This document shows, one piece after another, positions 32,599-42,510 of a DNA stretch of 64,000 bases. The notes under the pieces were generated by a model, which did no database searches, was not told where the DNA came from, and worked only from the letters and a program-made list of their open reading frames with translations. Both the position numbers and the translations under genes were made by a program. This DNA comes from Clostridiales bacterium. GTDB taxonomy: Bacteria > Bacillota > Clostridia > Christensenellales > Borkfalkiaceae. Every line of letters starts with the position of its first letter. Positions within the stretch are counted from its first letter, which is position 1. Location of the stretch: positions 1-64,000 of the forward strand of contig JAFLVN010000006.1 in the NCBI GenBank assembly GCA_022508285.1, in the 5' to 3' direction.

Positions 32599-34689
32599 AT
32601 GAGGAAATTGGCTAACTTAAGGACACCGGTTATAATTGCGCTGTCGCTTTGCGGCGGAATTGCTCTTGGGGTCACACTGTACTTTTATAATCTTTCCTCT
32701 GCATGGATTGCCCTCGCCGCTTTGCCTGCGGCGATTATTTTATGTCTATGGGCGATTATAAAACGAAAAATATTAAAAACCTCCTTAACGGTGCTTATTA
32801 CACTCTTTCTATTTGCGGGCGGAGCTTTAAATTCTTTTTATGCGTTGACCCGCTACGACAACACGGAAATTGAAACTGATACCTTTTATTCCGTGTGCGC
32901 TGAAGTCATTGAAATGGGACTGGCGGGTGACGGCGAGTACATCATTATAAATAAAATTACGGTAGACGGCAAAAAAATAGACGGTAAGGCATACGTATAC
33001 CTTTCAAAAACGTACGGCGAAATATGCAATATTGGCTACAGCGTTAAATTCAAAGGCACTCTTGAAAAAGTTGAGCCCTTTCAATACGGAGAACTCAACA
33101 GTTACGCAGAAGAAAACATAAAATACCGAAGCTCCGTTTTTTCGGGTTTGCAGTCTACATATAAATTTAATCTATTGGGAAGTATAAAATCGGCAATCGG
33201 GAAAACTCTCTTCGATAATTTAAACAGTGAGAGTGCCGCCGTTGCATTTGCAATGCTTACGGGCGACACCCATCAAGCTGAAAGCGATTCGATTGAAAAC
33301 TTCCGTTACGGCGGCATTGCACATATTTTTGCCGTTTCGGGACTGCATATAGGGATTGTATTTGCAATCGTAAGCTTTATATTAAAAAGATTGCGCATTA
33401 ATAAGTACGCTTCGGCGGTTATTAGTCTTTCGGTAATTTTATTTTATACGGCGGTCTGCGGGTTTTCGCTTTCAGCCCTGCGAGCAACGATGATGTGCGC
33501 CGTATCGCTGCTTGCAAAGCTGATCGGTGAGCGATATGACGGGTTAAACGCCTTAGCAATTGCCTCGATAATAATTTTGAGTTTTTCGCCGTTGAGCTTA
33601 TTTTCTGTGGGATTCCAGCTTTCGGTATGCGCTGTCGGGGGAATTTTCTGTTTTTCAAAATTTATTGAAAAAGCGCTCAAAAAAATCAAGACACCGAGAC
33701 GCATAAGTTCCGCCGCAGGACTTTCGGCGGGCGCACAGCTCGGCACGATGCCAATTTTGCTTTCCAATTTCGGTTACATAAGCGGCGCAGGGCTATTGCT
33801 AAACTTTATTATTCTGCCACTGCTTTCGGTGTTTTTCGTTATAATATTTTTAGCAACCATGCTCTGTACGGTAATACCTATAATTGCTCCGTTCGTAATC
33901 CCCTATGCGGCTGTTCCGATTGAATTTATAATTTCGGTTTTTGTGGGCGCAGGCTTTGAAAAATCTTTAATTAGCGGTTTCGGTGCGGCTGCATTCGTGC
34001 CTCTTTATTTTATTTGCATACTCTCCTTGAGCGACAAAATAAATTTTAAACTTATCGAACGCATAATTGCTATTGTCTGTTCGGTAATAATACTTACAAG
34101 CTACGTAATGATGCGCACATACTCACCTTTCATGGATTATTGTGTAGTTGTTTCGGCTTACAGCAACGGAGGCGAAGTTCTTATTAAATCGTCGCAGGGC
34201 AATATTTTAATCGTTACGGAAGATGTAAATTCTTCGAGACTTACAGGTATGCTCAACAGAAATTATTGCAAGAGTATAGACACCCTGATTATGTTGGGTG
34301 AGTGCGACTATTATTCCGAACTCGGCGTTGACTGCAAAAATATTTTCGCCTGTGACAGATCTATACAGATTCAGCCATACGGCGATATAAAAATAAATTA
34401 CGTAACCGATTTCACGGATTGCGGCATAAATTGTACATTTTATGACGAAGATACGTTAGTTGCCGAAGTGGGTGGCGTTAAATTCGGAATTTGTTCAAGC
34501 GAAAATACTCAATTTTTCAGCTGTGATATTCTTGTTTCAGATTATCCCAATAATTACGTTCATTGCGGGATTGAAGTGTATTTTAATTACCGTCACTCAA
34601 CCCTAAACGTTTTCGACTGCGGGGATATATCTTTTAAAATAAAAGACGGAAAATACCGCCTTATAAACGTTATACCGCCGAAACGGTAG
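32599..34689 (+). CDS. comEC: ComEC/Rec2-family DNA uptake channel with degenerate C-terminal domain
   Basis: This 696-residue protein has N-terminal DUF4131-type region (TM helices plus an OB-like segment, about 1-190), then the competence channel domain with MLTGDTHQAESDSIENFRYG and GIAHIFAVSGLHIGIVFAIV (typical FAVSGLH) and about eight more helices. ComEC normally ends in a metallo-beta-lactamase-like domain with HxHxDH. Here the C-terminal part (about 510-696) keeps the expected size but no such motif is present. Transport of single-stranded DNA is the family role. No Shine-Dalgarno precedes the ATG. The stop lies inside a terminator hairpin. Confidence 0.9.
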   Translation: MRKLANLRTPVIIALSLCGGIALGVTLYFYNLSSAWIALAALPAAIILCLWAIIKRKILKTSLTVLITLFLFAGGALNSFYALTRYDNTEIETDTFYSVCAEVIEMGLAGDGEYIIINKITVDGKKIDGKAYVYLSKTYGEICNIGYSVKFKGTLEKVEPFQYGELNSYAEENIKYRSSVFSGLQSTYKFNLLGSIKSAIGKTLFDNLNSESAAVAFAMLTGDTHQAESDSIENFRYGGIAHIFAVSGLHIGIVFAIVSFILKRLRINKYASAVISLSVILFYTAVCGFSLSALRATMMCAVSLLAKLIGERYDGLNALAIASIIILSFSPLSLFSVGFQLSVCAVGGIFCFSKFIEKALKKIKTPRRISSAAGLSAGAQLGTMPILLSNFGYISGAGLLLNFIILPLLSVFFVIIFLATMLCTVIPIIAPFVIPYAAVPIEFIISVFVGAGFEKSLISGFGAAAFVPLYFICILSLSDKINFKLIERIIAIVCSVIILTSYVMMRTYSPFMDYCVVVSAYSNGGEVLIKSSQGNILIVTEDVNSSRLTGMLNRNYCKSIDTLIMLGECDYYSELGVDCKNIFACDRSIQIQPYGDIKINYVTDFTDCGINCTFYDEDTLVAEVGGVKFGICSSENTQFFSCDILVSDYPNNYVHCGIEVYFNYRHSTLNVFDCGDISFKIKDGKYRLINVIPPKR

Positions 34690-34704
34690 TTCGGCGGTAT
34701 TTTG
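34672..34704. terminator. Terminator of comEC, overlapping its stop codon
   Basis: ATACCGCCGAA (34672-34682) pairs with TTCGGCGGTAT (34690-34700), followed by TTTG. It is bordered by the convergent rpiB gene. Confidence 0.75.
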
Positions 34705-34720
34705 TATTATGATATTAATC

Positions 34721-35170
34721 TTATTTGCTGTACTTTTTTTCTATTTCCGTAATCTTGTCTACTCTGCGCTGATGCCTTCCGCCCTCGAACTCCGTCTTTA
34801 AAAACGTTTCTACAATTTTCAGAGCATAGCCCGCACCCACAACTTTTTCGCCGAGGGCAAGCATATTTGAATTATTGTGAAGCCTTGTGAACTCCGCACA
34901 GTAGCTGTCGTGGCAGTGCGCACAGCGAACGCCGGGAACTTTGTTGGCAACTATGGATACGCCTATTCCCGTAGAACATATAACAATTCCCCTTTCGCAC
35001 TTGCCGCTTGCAACGGCTTCGGCCGCAGGAAGGGCGTGGTCGGGATAGTCACAGCTTGCAGTGCTGTCCGTTCCGAAATCCAACACCTCGTAACCGTTGT
35101 CTTCGAGGTATTTTTTTACCGTGTTTTTGAGGTTCAGACCGCCGTGGTCGCATGCTATTGCAATTTTCAT
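34721..35170 (-). CDS. rpiB: Ribose-5-phosphate isomerase B
   Basis: RpiB interconverts ribose-5-P and ribulose-5-P in the pentose phosphate pathway. The 149-residue protein has IACDHGGLNLKN at the start, the Cys-containing GIVICSTGIGVSIVANK active-site loop, and HNNSNMLALGEKVVG. The start overlaps the phosphatase gene stop by 4 bases. Confidence 0.96.
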   Translation of the reverse strand: MKIAIACDHGGLNLKNTVKKYLEDNGYEVLDFGTDSTASCDYPDHALPAAEAVASGKCERGIVICSTGIGVSIVANKVPGVRCAHCHDSYCAEFTRLHNNSNMLALGEKVVGAGYALKIVETFLKTEFEGGRHQRRVDKITEIEKKYSK

Positions 35171-35655
35171 TTTATTTCTTCACCGTCCTTATATTGAGTA
35201 ATATAGTCCTCGATTAACGTATCGCAGGCACGGGATAACGCCTCTCTCGTCAATCTGTAAGCCTCTAAATCCTGTCCGTAGGGGTCAGGCACGTCGTAGC
35301 CGCATACGTCGCGTACGCAGAATACGTTGCCGCACTCTTCAAGCATCTGTTTCTGACTCTGCGTCATACAAATAACAATCGTGCTTGCGCCTATAATCTT
35401 CTGCGTGAGCTGTCTCGGCGCAAATTTATTAACCTTTATTCCGATTTCTTCAAGTGCGGCTTTACTGTTCGGGCTGATTACTCCGCCCACTTCGGCGTGA
35501 ATGCCGCAGGAAGCCACGTCCCACCACTTAATCTTTCTCTTTTTGAGTTTACTTCTCAAAAGAAATTCCGCCATGGGACTTCGGCAGGTGTTGCCCGTGC
35601 ATACAAACAGCACTTTTTTTCTCTTATTTTTAGTTTTTTCAGCAATAACTTTCAT
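35167..35655 (-). CDS. Low-molecular-weight protein phosphatase (YwlE-like)
   Basis: This 162-residue phosphatase has the P-loop VCTGNTCRSPMAEFLL (C-x4-C-R-S; the T after CTGN is the feature of YwlE protein-arginine phosphatases rather than tyrosine phosphatases) and the general acid aspartate in YDVPDPYGQDLEAY. The order sua5-ywlE-rpiB matches B. subtilis ywlC-ywlE-ywlF. It would dephosphorylate McsB-type phosphoarginine if the specificity holds. Confidence 0.9.
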   Translation of the reverse strand: MKVIAEKTKNKRKKVLFVCTGNTCRSPMAEFLLRSKLKKRKIKWWDVASCGIHAEVGGVISPNSKAALEEIGIKVNKFAPRQLTQKIIGASTIVICMTQSQKQMLEECGNVFCVRDVCGYDVPDPYGQDLEAYRLTREALSRACDTLIEDYITQYKDGEEIK

Positions 35656-35656
35656 T

Positions 35657-36646
35657 TTAATTCCTGCAAGCCTTTGTGAGTCTGTTCATAACTCCGTCCA
35701 TAACCCCACCTTGCATATTCGGAGCTATCGCAATTAAAAGCTGAGCGAAGGTCTCGCCCTCCCGCAGCTTAGAATAGAGGTTTGCCGCCATTTCTTCGGG
35801 AGTGCCGCCAAGGCTTAAATATCTTCTTTCGCCGACAAGCTTTGCCGTGCTGTTATCACAGAGAATACAGACTTTTTCGCCATTTTTCAATTCGGCATCA
35901 TAGAGCTCCAGCGCTTTTGAATATTCGGAAAAATCAAAAAGTGCAGTGTGGCATTTAGGGGAATAGTGCTTGTACTTCATTCCCGGCGAGCGGGCAACAC
36001 CGCCCTCTTTATAGGCGTATTCGCCGCAAACACCGACTGTTTTTTCAATCATCTCACGGGTGATAAGTCCGCTACGGAGAATTACGGGGATTTCACCCGT
36101 ACAGTCGAGAACGGTGCTTTCAATACCGCCCTTGCACTCACCGCCGTCTAAAATTATCTCTATTTTACCGTCAAGGTCGGCAAAAACGTGCTGTGCGGAC
36201 GTGGGTGAAACGTGTTTTGAGATATTTGCGGACGGTGCGGCAATGGGAAGATTTACGTATTTTAAAAATTCCTGTGCGCCCTCATGCGAGGGAATACGGA
36301 TTGCAAGTGTATCGAGCCCGCAGCTAACCGCAGAGCTGACCTTTCCCTTGCTTTTATATACCATAGTCAGCGGTCCGGGGAGAAATTTTTGCGCAAGTTT
36401 TTTTGCATAATCGGGTATTTCTTTAACAAGTTCGCCTATATCGAAATCTTTGTGGACGTGAACGATAAGCGGATTGTCGTTTGGTCTGCCCTTAATTTCA
36501 AAAATGCGGTTGACTGCGGAAGTATCGAGGGCATTTGCACCCAAACCGTAGACCGTTTCGGTGGGAAATGCAACCGCTCCGCCGTTTAATATTATTGACT
36601 TTGCCTCATTAAGGCTCTTTTCGTCAATGTTGAGAATGCGGGTCAT
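35657..36646 (-). CDS. Threonylcarbamoyl-AMP synthase (Sua5/YwlC)
   Basis: This 329-residue enzyme makes threonylcarbamoyl-AMP for tRNA t6A37. The YrdC domain (1-200) has GGAVAFPTETVYGLGANAL, NDNPLIVHV, GPLTMVYKSK and TLAIRIPSH, then APSANISKHVSPT. The C-terminal Sua5 domain (about 225-329) begins GMKYKHYSPKC. Functionally linked to tcdA, 3 kb away. The stop is 1 nt before the phosphatase ATG region. Confidence 0.96.
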   Translation of the reverse strand: MTRILNIDEKSLNEAKSIILNGGAVAFPTETVYGLGANALDTSAVNRIFEIKGRPNDNPLIVHVHKDFDIGELVKEIPDYAKKLAQKFLPGPLTMVYKSKGKVSSAVSCGLDTLAIRIPSHEGAQEFLKYVNLPIAAPSANISKHVSPTSAQHVFADLDGKIEIILDGGECKGGIESTVLDCTGEIPVILRSGLITREMIEKTVGVCGEYAYKEGGVARSPGMKYKHYSPKCHTALFDFSEYSKALELYDAELKNGEKVCILCDNSTAKLVGERRYLSLGGTPEEMAANLYSKLREGETFAQLLIAIAPNMQGGVMDGVMNRLTKACRN

Positions 36647-36648
36647 AA

Positions 36649-38115
36649 TTAAAAGGGAAACTCCTCGCTTTCGGGAGGGGCGTCGTCTTCATCGAGCGGC
36701 GCAAGCTCGTCAGGCTCGGAAGGACGGTTTTTAAAGCGGCTATCATTCTGCGCACGGGCTTCGAGCTCCTCGTTCATTTCGGGGTTGACAAACTTGGTGA
36801 GCTCGCCTCTGAATCTCAATTTGATTCTGCCCAGTCCGCCGTTACGGTGCTTGGCAAGTATTAATTCTGCCATTCCCTTTACGATTTTTTTCTTTTCAAT
36901 TTCCTCGTCGGTCGCATTTACGTCGGGACGGTTAATAAACATTACTATGTCGGCGTCCTGCTCTATTGCACCCGATTCACGCAGGTCGGAGAGCTGAGGC
37001 TCACCCGACTGGATACGGCGGAGCTGAGATAACGCAATTACGGGCACGTCGAGCTCCTTTGCCATAATCTTGAGGTCGCGGGTTATCGAAGCGACTTCCT
37101 GCGTTCTGTTTTCGTCGCCCCCTTTCTTTCCGCTTGACATAAGCTGTATGTAGTCTATCATTACAAGGTCGAGTCTGCCGCCGTTGCGTGCCTTTATTCT
37201 GCGACACTTGGAAAGAATTTCGGCGGGGGTTACCCGAGAGGAATCGTCTATGTTGATTTTGCTGTTTCTGAGGCGTTCGCTCGCCTTAGCTATACGCTTC
37301 CAGTCGTCGTTAGAAAGCTTGCCCGAAAGCGCGTCCGCCATGCTTACGCCCGCCGTGCTACACAAAAGTCTTTGAACAATCTGCACTTCGGGCATTTCGA
37401 GGCTGAACACCGCACACACGTAACCGTTATTGACTGCCGCATTTTCGATTATATTCATTGCAAGCGAGGTTTTACCCATACCGGGGCGGGCGGCAATAAC
37501 GATAAGGTCTGACTTCTGTAAGCCGTTGGTTATTCTGTCAAGCATTATAAAGCCCGTAGGAACACCACGGAAAGCGTCTTTATCCTGGGAGAGCTTTTGG
37601 AATTTTTCCAAAACCTTGTCTATTCCGTCGCTCTCACGGATATCTTTGACAGCCGAGCTGTCCGTAGTCTGCGAAACGGTATAAATCTTCTGCTCGGCGA
37701 ACTGTATACTTTTAACGGGGTCGTCGCTCGTTTTGGAATTTTCGGCAATTTCCCTCGCCGCACGAATAAGACTTCTGTTTATGCTGTCCCTTTTTACGAT
37801 ATCGAGATAATATTTAAAATTCGCAGCCGAAGGCGTTATCTGCGTAAGCTCGGTTATATAGGAAATTCCGCCCGCCTTTTCAAGATTGCCGTCGCTGTCA
37901 AGCCGGTCTGAAAGCGTGACAATATCAAGGGGTTTTCTCTCGGCAAAAATCATCTTGATTGCGGAGATTATATACTGGTGCGACTCCTGATAAAAATCGT
38001 TTTTATCAAGCCCGTCCAGAACGTCTGCAAGTATTTCGTTGTCTATAAGCATACACCCCAAAAGAGCCTGTTCGGCGTCTAAATTGTTGGGCATAGCATT
38101 AGTTTTGTCTGACAT
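36649..38115 (-). CDS. dnaB: Replicative DNA helicase
   Basis: This 488-residue hexameric 5'-3' helicase of the replication fork has an N-terminal domain with NLDAEQALLGCMLIDNEILA (about 10-30), Walker A AARPGMGKTSLAMNI, Walker B LVMIDYIQLMSSG, and AISQLRRIQSGEPQLSDLRE. No intein is present. It is 6 nt downstream of pepF with only a weak AGAG before the ATG. Confidence 0.98.
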   Translation of the reverse strand: MSDKTNAMPNNLDAEQALLGCMLIDNEILADVLDGLDKNDFYQESHQYIISAIKMIFAERKPLDIVTLSDRLDSDGNLEKAGGISYITELTQITPSAANFKYYLDIVKRDSINRSLIRAAREIAENSKTSDDPVKSIQFAEQKIYTVSQTTDSSAVKDIRESDGIDKVLEKFQKLSQDKDAFRGVPTGFIMLDRITNGLQKSDLIVIAARPGMGKTSLAMNIIENAAVNNGYVCAVFSLEMPEVQIVQRLLCSTAGVSMADALSGKLSNDDWKRIAKASERLRNSKINIDDSSRVTPAEILSKCRRIKARNGGRLDLVMIDYIQLMSSGKKGGDENRTQEVASITRDLKIMAKELDVPVIALSQLRRIQSGEPQLSDLRESGAIEQDADIVMFINRPDVNATDEEIEKKKIVKGMAELILAKHRNGGLGRIKLRFRGELTKFVNPEMNEELEARAQNDSRFKNRPSEPDELAPLDEDDAPPESEEFPF

Positions 38116-38121
38116 AGTACT

Positions 38122-39897
38122 CTATATTTCCATCAATTTCTCAAATTCGGTCAAGGTTTTATCAAATTCTTTCATTGCAAACTCGAAAGGTTGAGTTTTA
38201 GAAAGGTCCACGCCCGCAAGCTTTAAAAGCGATACAGGGTCGGTGGACGAGCCGCCGGAAAGGAACTTGAAGTAGTCGTTTACAGCGCTCTGCCCCTCCG
38301 TTAAAATTCTGTTTGCTATATTGATTGCGGCGGTAATTCCCGTTGCGTACTTGTATACGTAGAATGAAGAATAGAAGTGCGGAACTCTCGCCCACTCGAA
38401 AGAAATATTATCGTCGTGCTCGATTGCGTCGCCGTAATATTTTTTGCCTATTTCCCTGTATACTTTGCACAATACGTCCTTTGTGAGAGGCTCTCCCCTT
38501 TCCGCTATGTCGTGAGCCTCGCTTTCAAACTCGGCAAACATTGTCTGTCTGTGCAAGGTTGCACGGATTGAGTCGAGGTGGTAGTTTAAAAGATATTTTT
38601 TAAGGTTTATATCCTTTGCCTCGCCGAGCATGTATTTTAAAAGCAATACTTCGTTTACGGTGCTTGCAACTTCGGCTACGAAAATTTTATACTGACTCTT
38701 AGCATACGGCTGATTTGCCTGCGAAAAATAGGTGTGCATGGAATGTCCCATCTCGTGCGCAATCGTAAACACGTCGTTTATCGTAGGCTGATAATTTAAA
38801 AGTACGAAAGGATGAGTGCCGTAGCAGCCTGCGCTGTATGCGCCCTTGCGCTTACCTTCGGTCTCCTCCACGTCAATCCAGCGCTCATTGTAAGCTTTTT
38901 TAAGAAGAGCCTGATAGTCCTTACCGAGTGCGGCAAGCCCCTTTATTACGTAGTCGTAAGCCTCGTCATAGGTCATTTTAAAGTCAACACCGCCTACGAG
39001 CGGGGCGTTTACGTCGCTGAAATACAGTTTATCGTAACCGAGTATCTTTTTTCTGTCGGCTACGTAGCGGTGCATGGAGGAAAGATTGTCGTCCACCGCT
39101 TTTAACAGATTCTCATAAACCTTTTTATCAACGTCTTCGTCTGCAAGTGCACGGGCGAGACAGGAATCGTATTTATAAACTTTGCTTAAAAGTACGTCGC
39201 TCTTTACGTTTCCAATATAAGTTGACGATATAGTATTCAAAAGTCCTGCATATGCGGCGTAATACTTGTCGTACGCCTCTTTGCGCTTTTCTTTATCCTC
39301 GGAGTGGAGAATAATTCCGTACAACCCGTGGGTAAGCTTTGTTGTTTCGCCGTTAAATTCAATCTCGGGCATGGGCAAATCGAGGTTATCTATCATGCCG
39401 AATGTTTCACTGAAGGTATTGAAAACTTCGTACGACATGCCGATTATGCGCTCCTCCGCCTCGGAAACGGCGTGAGCCTTTTTCTTTATTATCGTTTTTA
39501 TCTGATAGTCGTAGTCGGAAAAATCGGGGTCATTAACAATCGATTGAAGATATTTATCGTCGAGCTTAGCCATTTCGGGCTCAAAAAAGGCTATTTCGGC
39601 AGAATATTGAGTAAAGATAGGGAAAATTCTTGAGTACTGCTCGGCGTGCAACGCTACCGTTTTGTCCTCGTCGTTGCAGATATTTGCATAGATTGCCAAA
39701 CGGTCAATCAGCTTGGAGTACTCGTCGTTTTCACGCAAAAATTTTAAAAGCTGTTTCTTGTCGCCGAGTTTGCCCGAATATTTAGAAAAAGCGGGGATAT
39801 TCTGTGCTTTTTTAAAGTCTTCTTCCCACTTTTCGTCTGAAGCGAAAATGTCTTGAGTCTTCCATTTATATTCTGTTTTAACGTCCTGTCTCTTCAT
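38122..39897 (-). CDS. pepF: Oligoendopeptidase F
   Basis: This 591-residue cytosolic M3B metallopeptidase degrades short peptides. The zinc motif is TIAHEMGHSMHTYF (HExxH near residue 380), with the downstream glutamate in AEVASTVNEVLLLKYML. AGAGGT lies before the ATG. It forms an apparent transcription unit with dnaB, sua5, ywlE and rpiB. Confidence 0.95.
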   Translation of the reverse strand: MKRQDVKTEYKWKTQDIFASDEKWEEDFKKAQNIPAFSKYSGKLGDKKQLLKFLRENDEYSKLIDRLAIYANICNDEDKTVALHAEQYSRIFPIFTQYSAEIAFFEPEMAKLDDKYLQSIVNDPDFSDYDYQIKTIIKKKAHAVSEAEERIIGMSYEVFNTFSETFGMIDNLDLPMPEIEFNGETTKLTHGLYGIILHSEDKEKRKEAYDKYYAAYAGLLNTISSTYIGNVKSDVLLSKVYKYDSCLARALADEDVDKKVYENLLKAVDDNLSSMHRYVADRKKILGYDKLYFSDVNAPLVGGVDFKMTYDEAYDYVIKGLAALGKDYQALLKKAYNERWIDVEETEGKRKGAYSAGCYGTHPFVLLNYQPTINDVFTIAHEMGHSMHTYFSQANQPYAKSQYKIFVAEVASTVNEVLLLKYMLGEAKDINLKKYLLNYHLDSIRATLHRQTMFAEFESEAHDIAERGEPLTKDVLCKVYREIGKKYYGDAIEHDDNISFEWARVPHFYSSFYVYKYATGITAAINIANRILTEGQSAVNDYFKFLSGGSSTDPVSLLKLAGVDLSKTQPFEFAMKEFDKTLTEFEKLMEI

Positions 39898-39936
39898 TTT
39901 TACCTCTGATATTATTGTAATAAATTATTTTATAGT

Positions 39937-40605
39937 TTAATTGCCGTAGATTTTGCTGCTGAATTTGCCGAAACCAAGCGTAAATTCAAAAAACGTATAG
40001 AACGCTGTTATTTGCGACTTGTATTTCAGCGACCAATCCGGAACCACTCCTACAAGTGACGACATGGGGAAATCTCCCTTTCTGCGGCTGTCCTCGCTTA
40101 CATCTCTGTTGTCGCCGAGCAAAAACATACAGCCGTCTTTAACTTCGTGTTCTTCGAAATTATTTACTTTTGCATACGGGTTTTCATAGTAAGCGTAGGG
40201 CTCGTCAACATCTTCGAAATCCGATTTACCTTTTTTCTTAATAGAAAGCTGCCCGTCAACCATTTTTACCGTGTCGCCGCCCAAGGCAACCACACGCTTG
40301 ATTATATTGTACTGAATACCCTGAGTATCTTCTGTCTTTACAACAACAATATAACCATAGTCGGGCTTTTCTTGCGTGTTCACAAACAGGTAGTCGCCGC
40401 CCGGACGCAAATCGGAAGTATCCGGTGCGCCATTCAAAGTAGGATTCATTGAGACGCCTTTAACATAAATACTTGTATAGATTGAGTTAAATATCAGCTC
40501 CCCGACGAACATCAAAAGAAATACTACAATAATAATGTTTAATATTAAGTTGAGTTTAGAGGGCTTACGCCTTTCGTAAAGACTTTTGCCAACGCAGTTC
40601 TGCAT
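39937..40605 (-). CDS. lepB: Signal peptidase I
   Basis: This 222-residue type I signal peptidase has one N-terminal transmembrane helix (about 19-42), the catalytic serine in VKGVSMNPTLNG and lysine in IIKRVVALGGDTVK, and the C-terminal LGDNRDVSEDSR box. It is directly downstream of the hydrolase-fold gene (1-nt gap). The active site faces the outside. Confidence 0.94.
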   Translation of the reverse strand: MQNCVGKSLYERRKPSKLNLILNIIIVVFLLMFVGELIFNSIYTSIYVKGVSMNPTLNGAPDTSDLRPGGDYLFVNTQEKPDYGYIVVVKTEDTQGIQYNIIKRVVALGGDTVKMVDGQLSIKKKGKSDFEDVDEPYAYYENPYAKVNNFEEHEVKDGCMFLLGDNRDVSEDSRRKGDFPMSSLVGVVPDWSLKYKSQITAFYTFFEFTLGFGKFSSKIYGN

Positions 40606-40606
40606 A

Positions 40607-42283
40607 TTAAAGCCACATTATATTATTTACCGCAAATCCTACCGGACAGGTAATCGAAAATTTAAAATTCGTTTTAAATGCGGGGAGCGACGTTCCGTTC
40701 TGATTTTTAAAAGATTTGCAATCGACAATATGGCTTTGCCATACCCCGCCGACAACCTCGATATTACATTTGTACTCTTCTTTTGTATTTGCGTCTAAAA
40801 GAGTGAGTGTCACAATCTCGGTGCTTTGACTGATGATATCCAATTTTAACATGTTCCCGGCGGCTGGAGCGAACTTAGGGTTATTCATTCTGAAAGTCGT
40901 CAAGCCGTATTCGGAAGAAAGTCCCTTTACGGACTTTGAAGTTTCAACAATAACCGGCATGACCATTTCGTTTATAAAGAACATACCGCCCACGGCGCAC
41001 CTGTTTTGCTCTGCGACCGCAAAGCCGTCCGTACCCTCCCTGTCGGAGTACATAACGTGGCACTTTGCCTGCATATTTCTGAACTTGCCGCTTATTTTCT
41101 TTGCAAGAATTTTAGACCATACGGTAAAGCCGTTGGTATATTTGACGTAGCAGAGCACGAAGATGGTAGTTGTCTTTTCGTATACGTTAAGATAAAACGT
41201 CTGCTCTTTGGGGCTGATTTTACTTTTATGGGGACATTCCGTCCAGTCGCGGAGAGCGGAATCAGTGCAGTCCTCGGCAATATACATTCCGCATGAGTCC
41301 ACTATGCCCAAATTATCAAAAATAGCTTTAGCAACAAGGTTAGATCCCTCGTCAACCTCAACCGAAATTTCCGCAGGCTTCGGAATAAAGACCTGACGGT
41401 TTTTAAGGTTCTTATCGAGGAACATGAACATATCGGCGGTACACTTTGCGCCTATGCAACCGTTGCACTGTATGGAATAAGCAATCGCGCTTTCGCCGAT
41501 AAATTGGGGATTGATGCGGGAAAACGTATCGTGCGCTCTGTCGTAATCAAAACGCTCGTCGTTAGTCGTGCAGAGCATAAGCGCAGGGCAACGCACGTAC
41601 GGAGCATACGCCTGCGAATCGATACCGGCAATAAAGCGGTATCTCTCCTCATTCAAATCTATTTCGACGGACGAGTATTTGTTTATACCGGAATAAGCTC
41701 TCCAACCCGCCGCACACACCGGAATTATACATGTGAAATTATCGGCAACGCCGAGTTTCCAAGCAATTTCTCCGCCGTCTCGCAAGCCTACAACGGCAAT
41801 TTTATCGCTACCGCTGCGCTCTTTGGCATATTTACGAGCGTAAAGCCCAACGGCAACCCACTCGTACCAGCTCGTCTCTTTTGCGCTTTCGTCTACAAAA
41901 TTGTAGTGTCTTCCGCTCTTTGCGAAATTTGCATAAATGACGTTTTGGGGATAACGGGTGAAAAAATTGCAACCCGACCATTCTCCCCGATAGTCGACCA
42001 TGAGCGCCGAATATCCGTGCTTTACGAATATTTTAAGCAGTTTCTCGTCTATCGTGTCTTTGCTGTCGGGAAAAATAAGCACTGTTTCTTCCGCAGGATT
42101 TTCCTTATTGTAGGCATATTCCGCAGCGATTACAACTCTGCAAGACCCCGTATCTCTGCCGTTGAAATTTACACGCTCGAAAACTATTCCGTCTTCCTCC
42201 TTTGAAGACAGAATAGAGGCTTGTGTGTCTAGCGAAGGGCTGAACGATTCCCAAAGCGATACCGGTGTCAATATGTTCGCCAT
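40607..42283 (-). CDS. Alpha/beta-hydrolase-fold protein lacking the nucleophile
   Basis: This 558-residue protein has an N-terminal alpha/beta-hydrolase domain (about 30-300): SALMVDYRGEWSG, IAVVGLRDGGEIAWKLG at the nucleophile elbow and ALMLCTTNDERFD at the acid position, then a C-terminal beta-rich part (about 310-558) that was not recognised. The elbow reads G-L-R-D-G where active enzymes have G-x-S-x-G, so classical serine catalysis is unlikely. No signal peptide. AGGAG precedes the ATG. It shares a transcript with lepB. It may be a binding protein or use an Asp; function unknown. Confidence 0.7.
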   Translation of the reverse strand: MANILTPVSLWESFSPSLDTQASILSSKEEDGIVFERVNFNGRDTGSCRVVIAAEYAYNKENPAEETVLIFPDSKDTIDEKLLKIFVKHGYSALMVDYRGEWSGCNFFTRYPQNVIYANFAKSGRHYNFVDESAKETSWYEWVAVGLYARKYAKERSGSDKIAVVGLRDGGEIAWKLGVADNFTCIIPVCAAGWRAYSGINKYSSVEIDLNEERYRFIAGIDSQAYAPYVRCPALMLCTTNDERFDYDRAHDTFSRINPQFIGESAIAYSIQCNGCIGAKCTADMFMFLDKNLKNRQVFIPKPAEISVEVDEGSNLVAKAIFDNLGIVDSCGMYIAEDCTDSALRDWTECPHKSKISPKEQTFYLNVYEKTTTIFVLCYVKYTNGFTVWSKILAKKISGKFRNMQAKCHVMYSDREGTDGFAVAEQNRCAVGGMFFINEMVMPVIVETSKSVKGLSSEYGLTTFRMNNPKFAPAAGNMLKLDIISQSTEIVTLTLLDANTKEEYKCNIEVVGGVWQSHIVDCKSFKNQNGTSLPAFKTNFKFSITCPVGFAVNNIMWL

Positions 42284-42510
42284 AAAAACTCCTTAACTTT
42301 TTCCGCACGAAATGTTTGCGGGCATTTGCCGCCGCATGCAAATATTTTGTTATAATCACGAAAAAATTGCGGAAATGCGGCAAATGATATTGATTTTTTT
42401 TAATTTGGCTTATATAATATATTTTACTTATTTTAATGCTCGTTTAGGTTCTCATTATTATATATTATTTTAGTAAATAAATCAAGCGGAAAGAATAGGA
42501 GTTTTACAAA

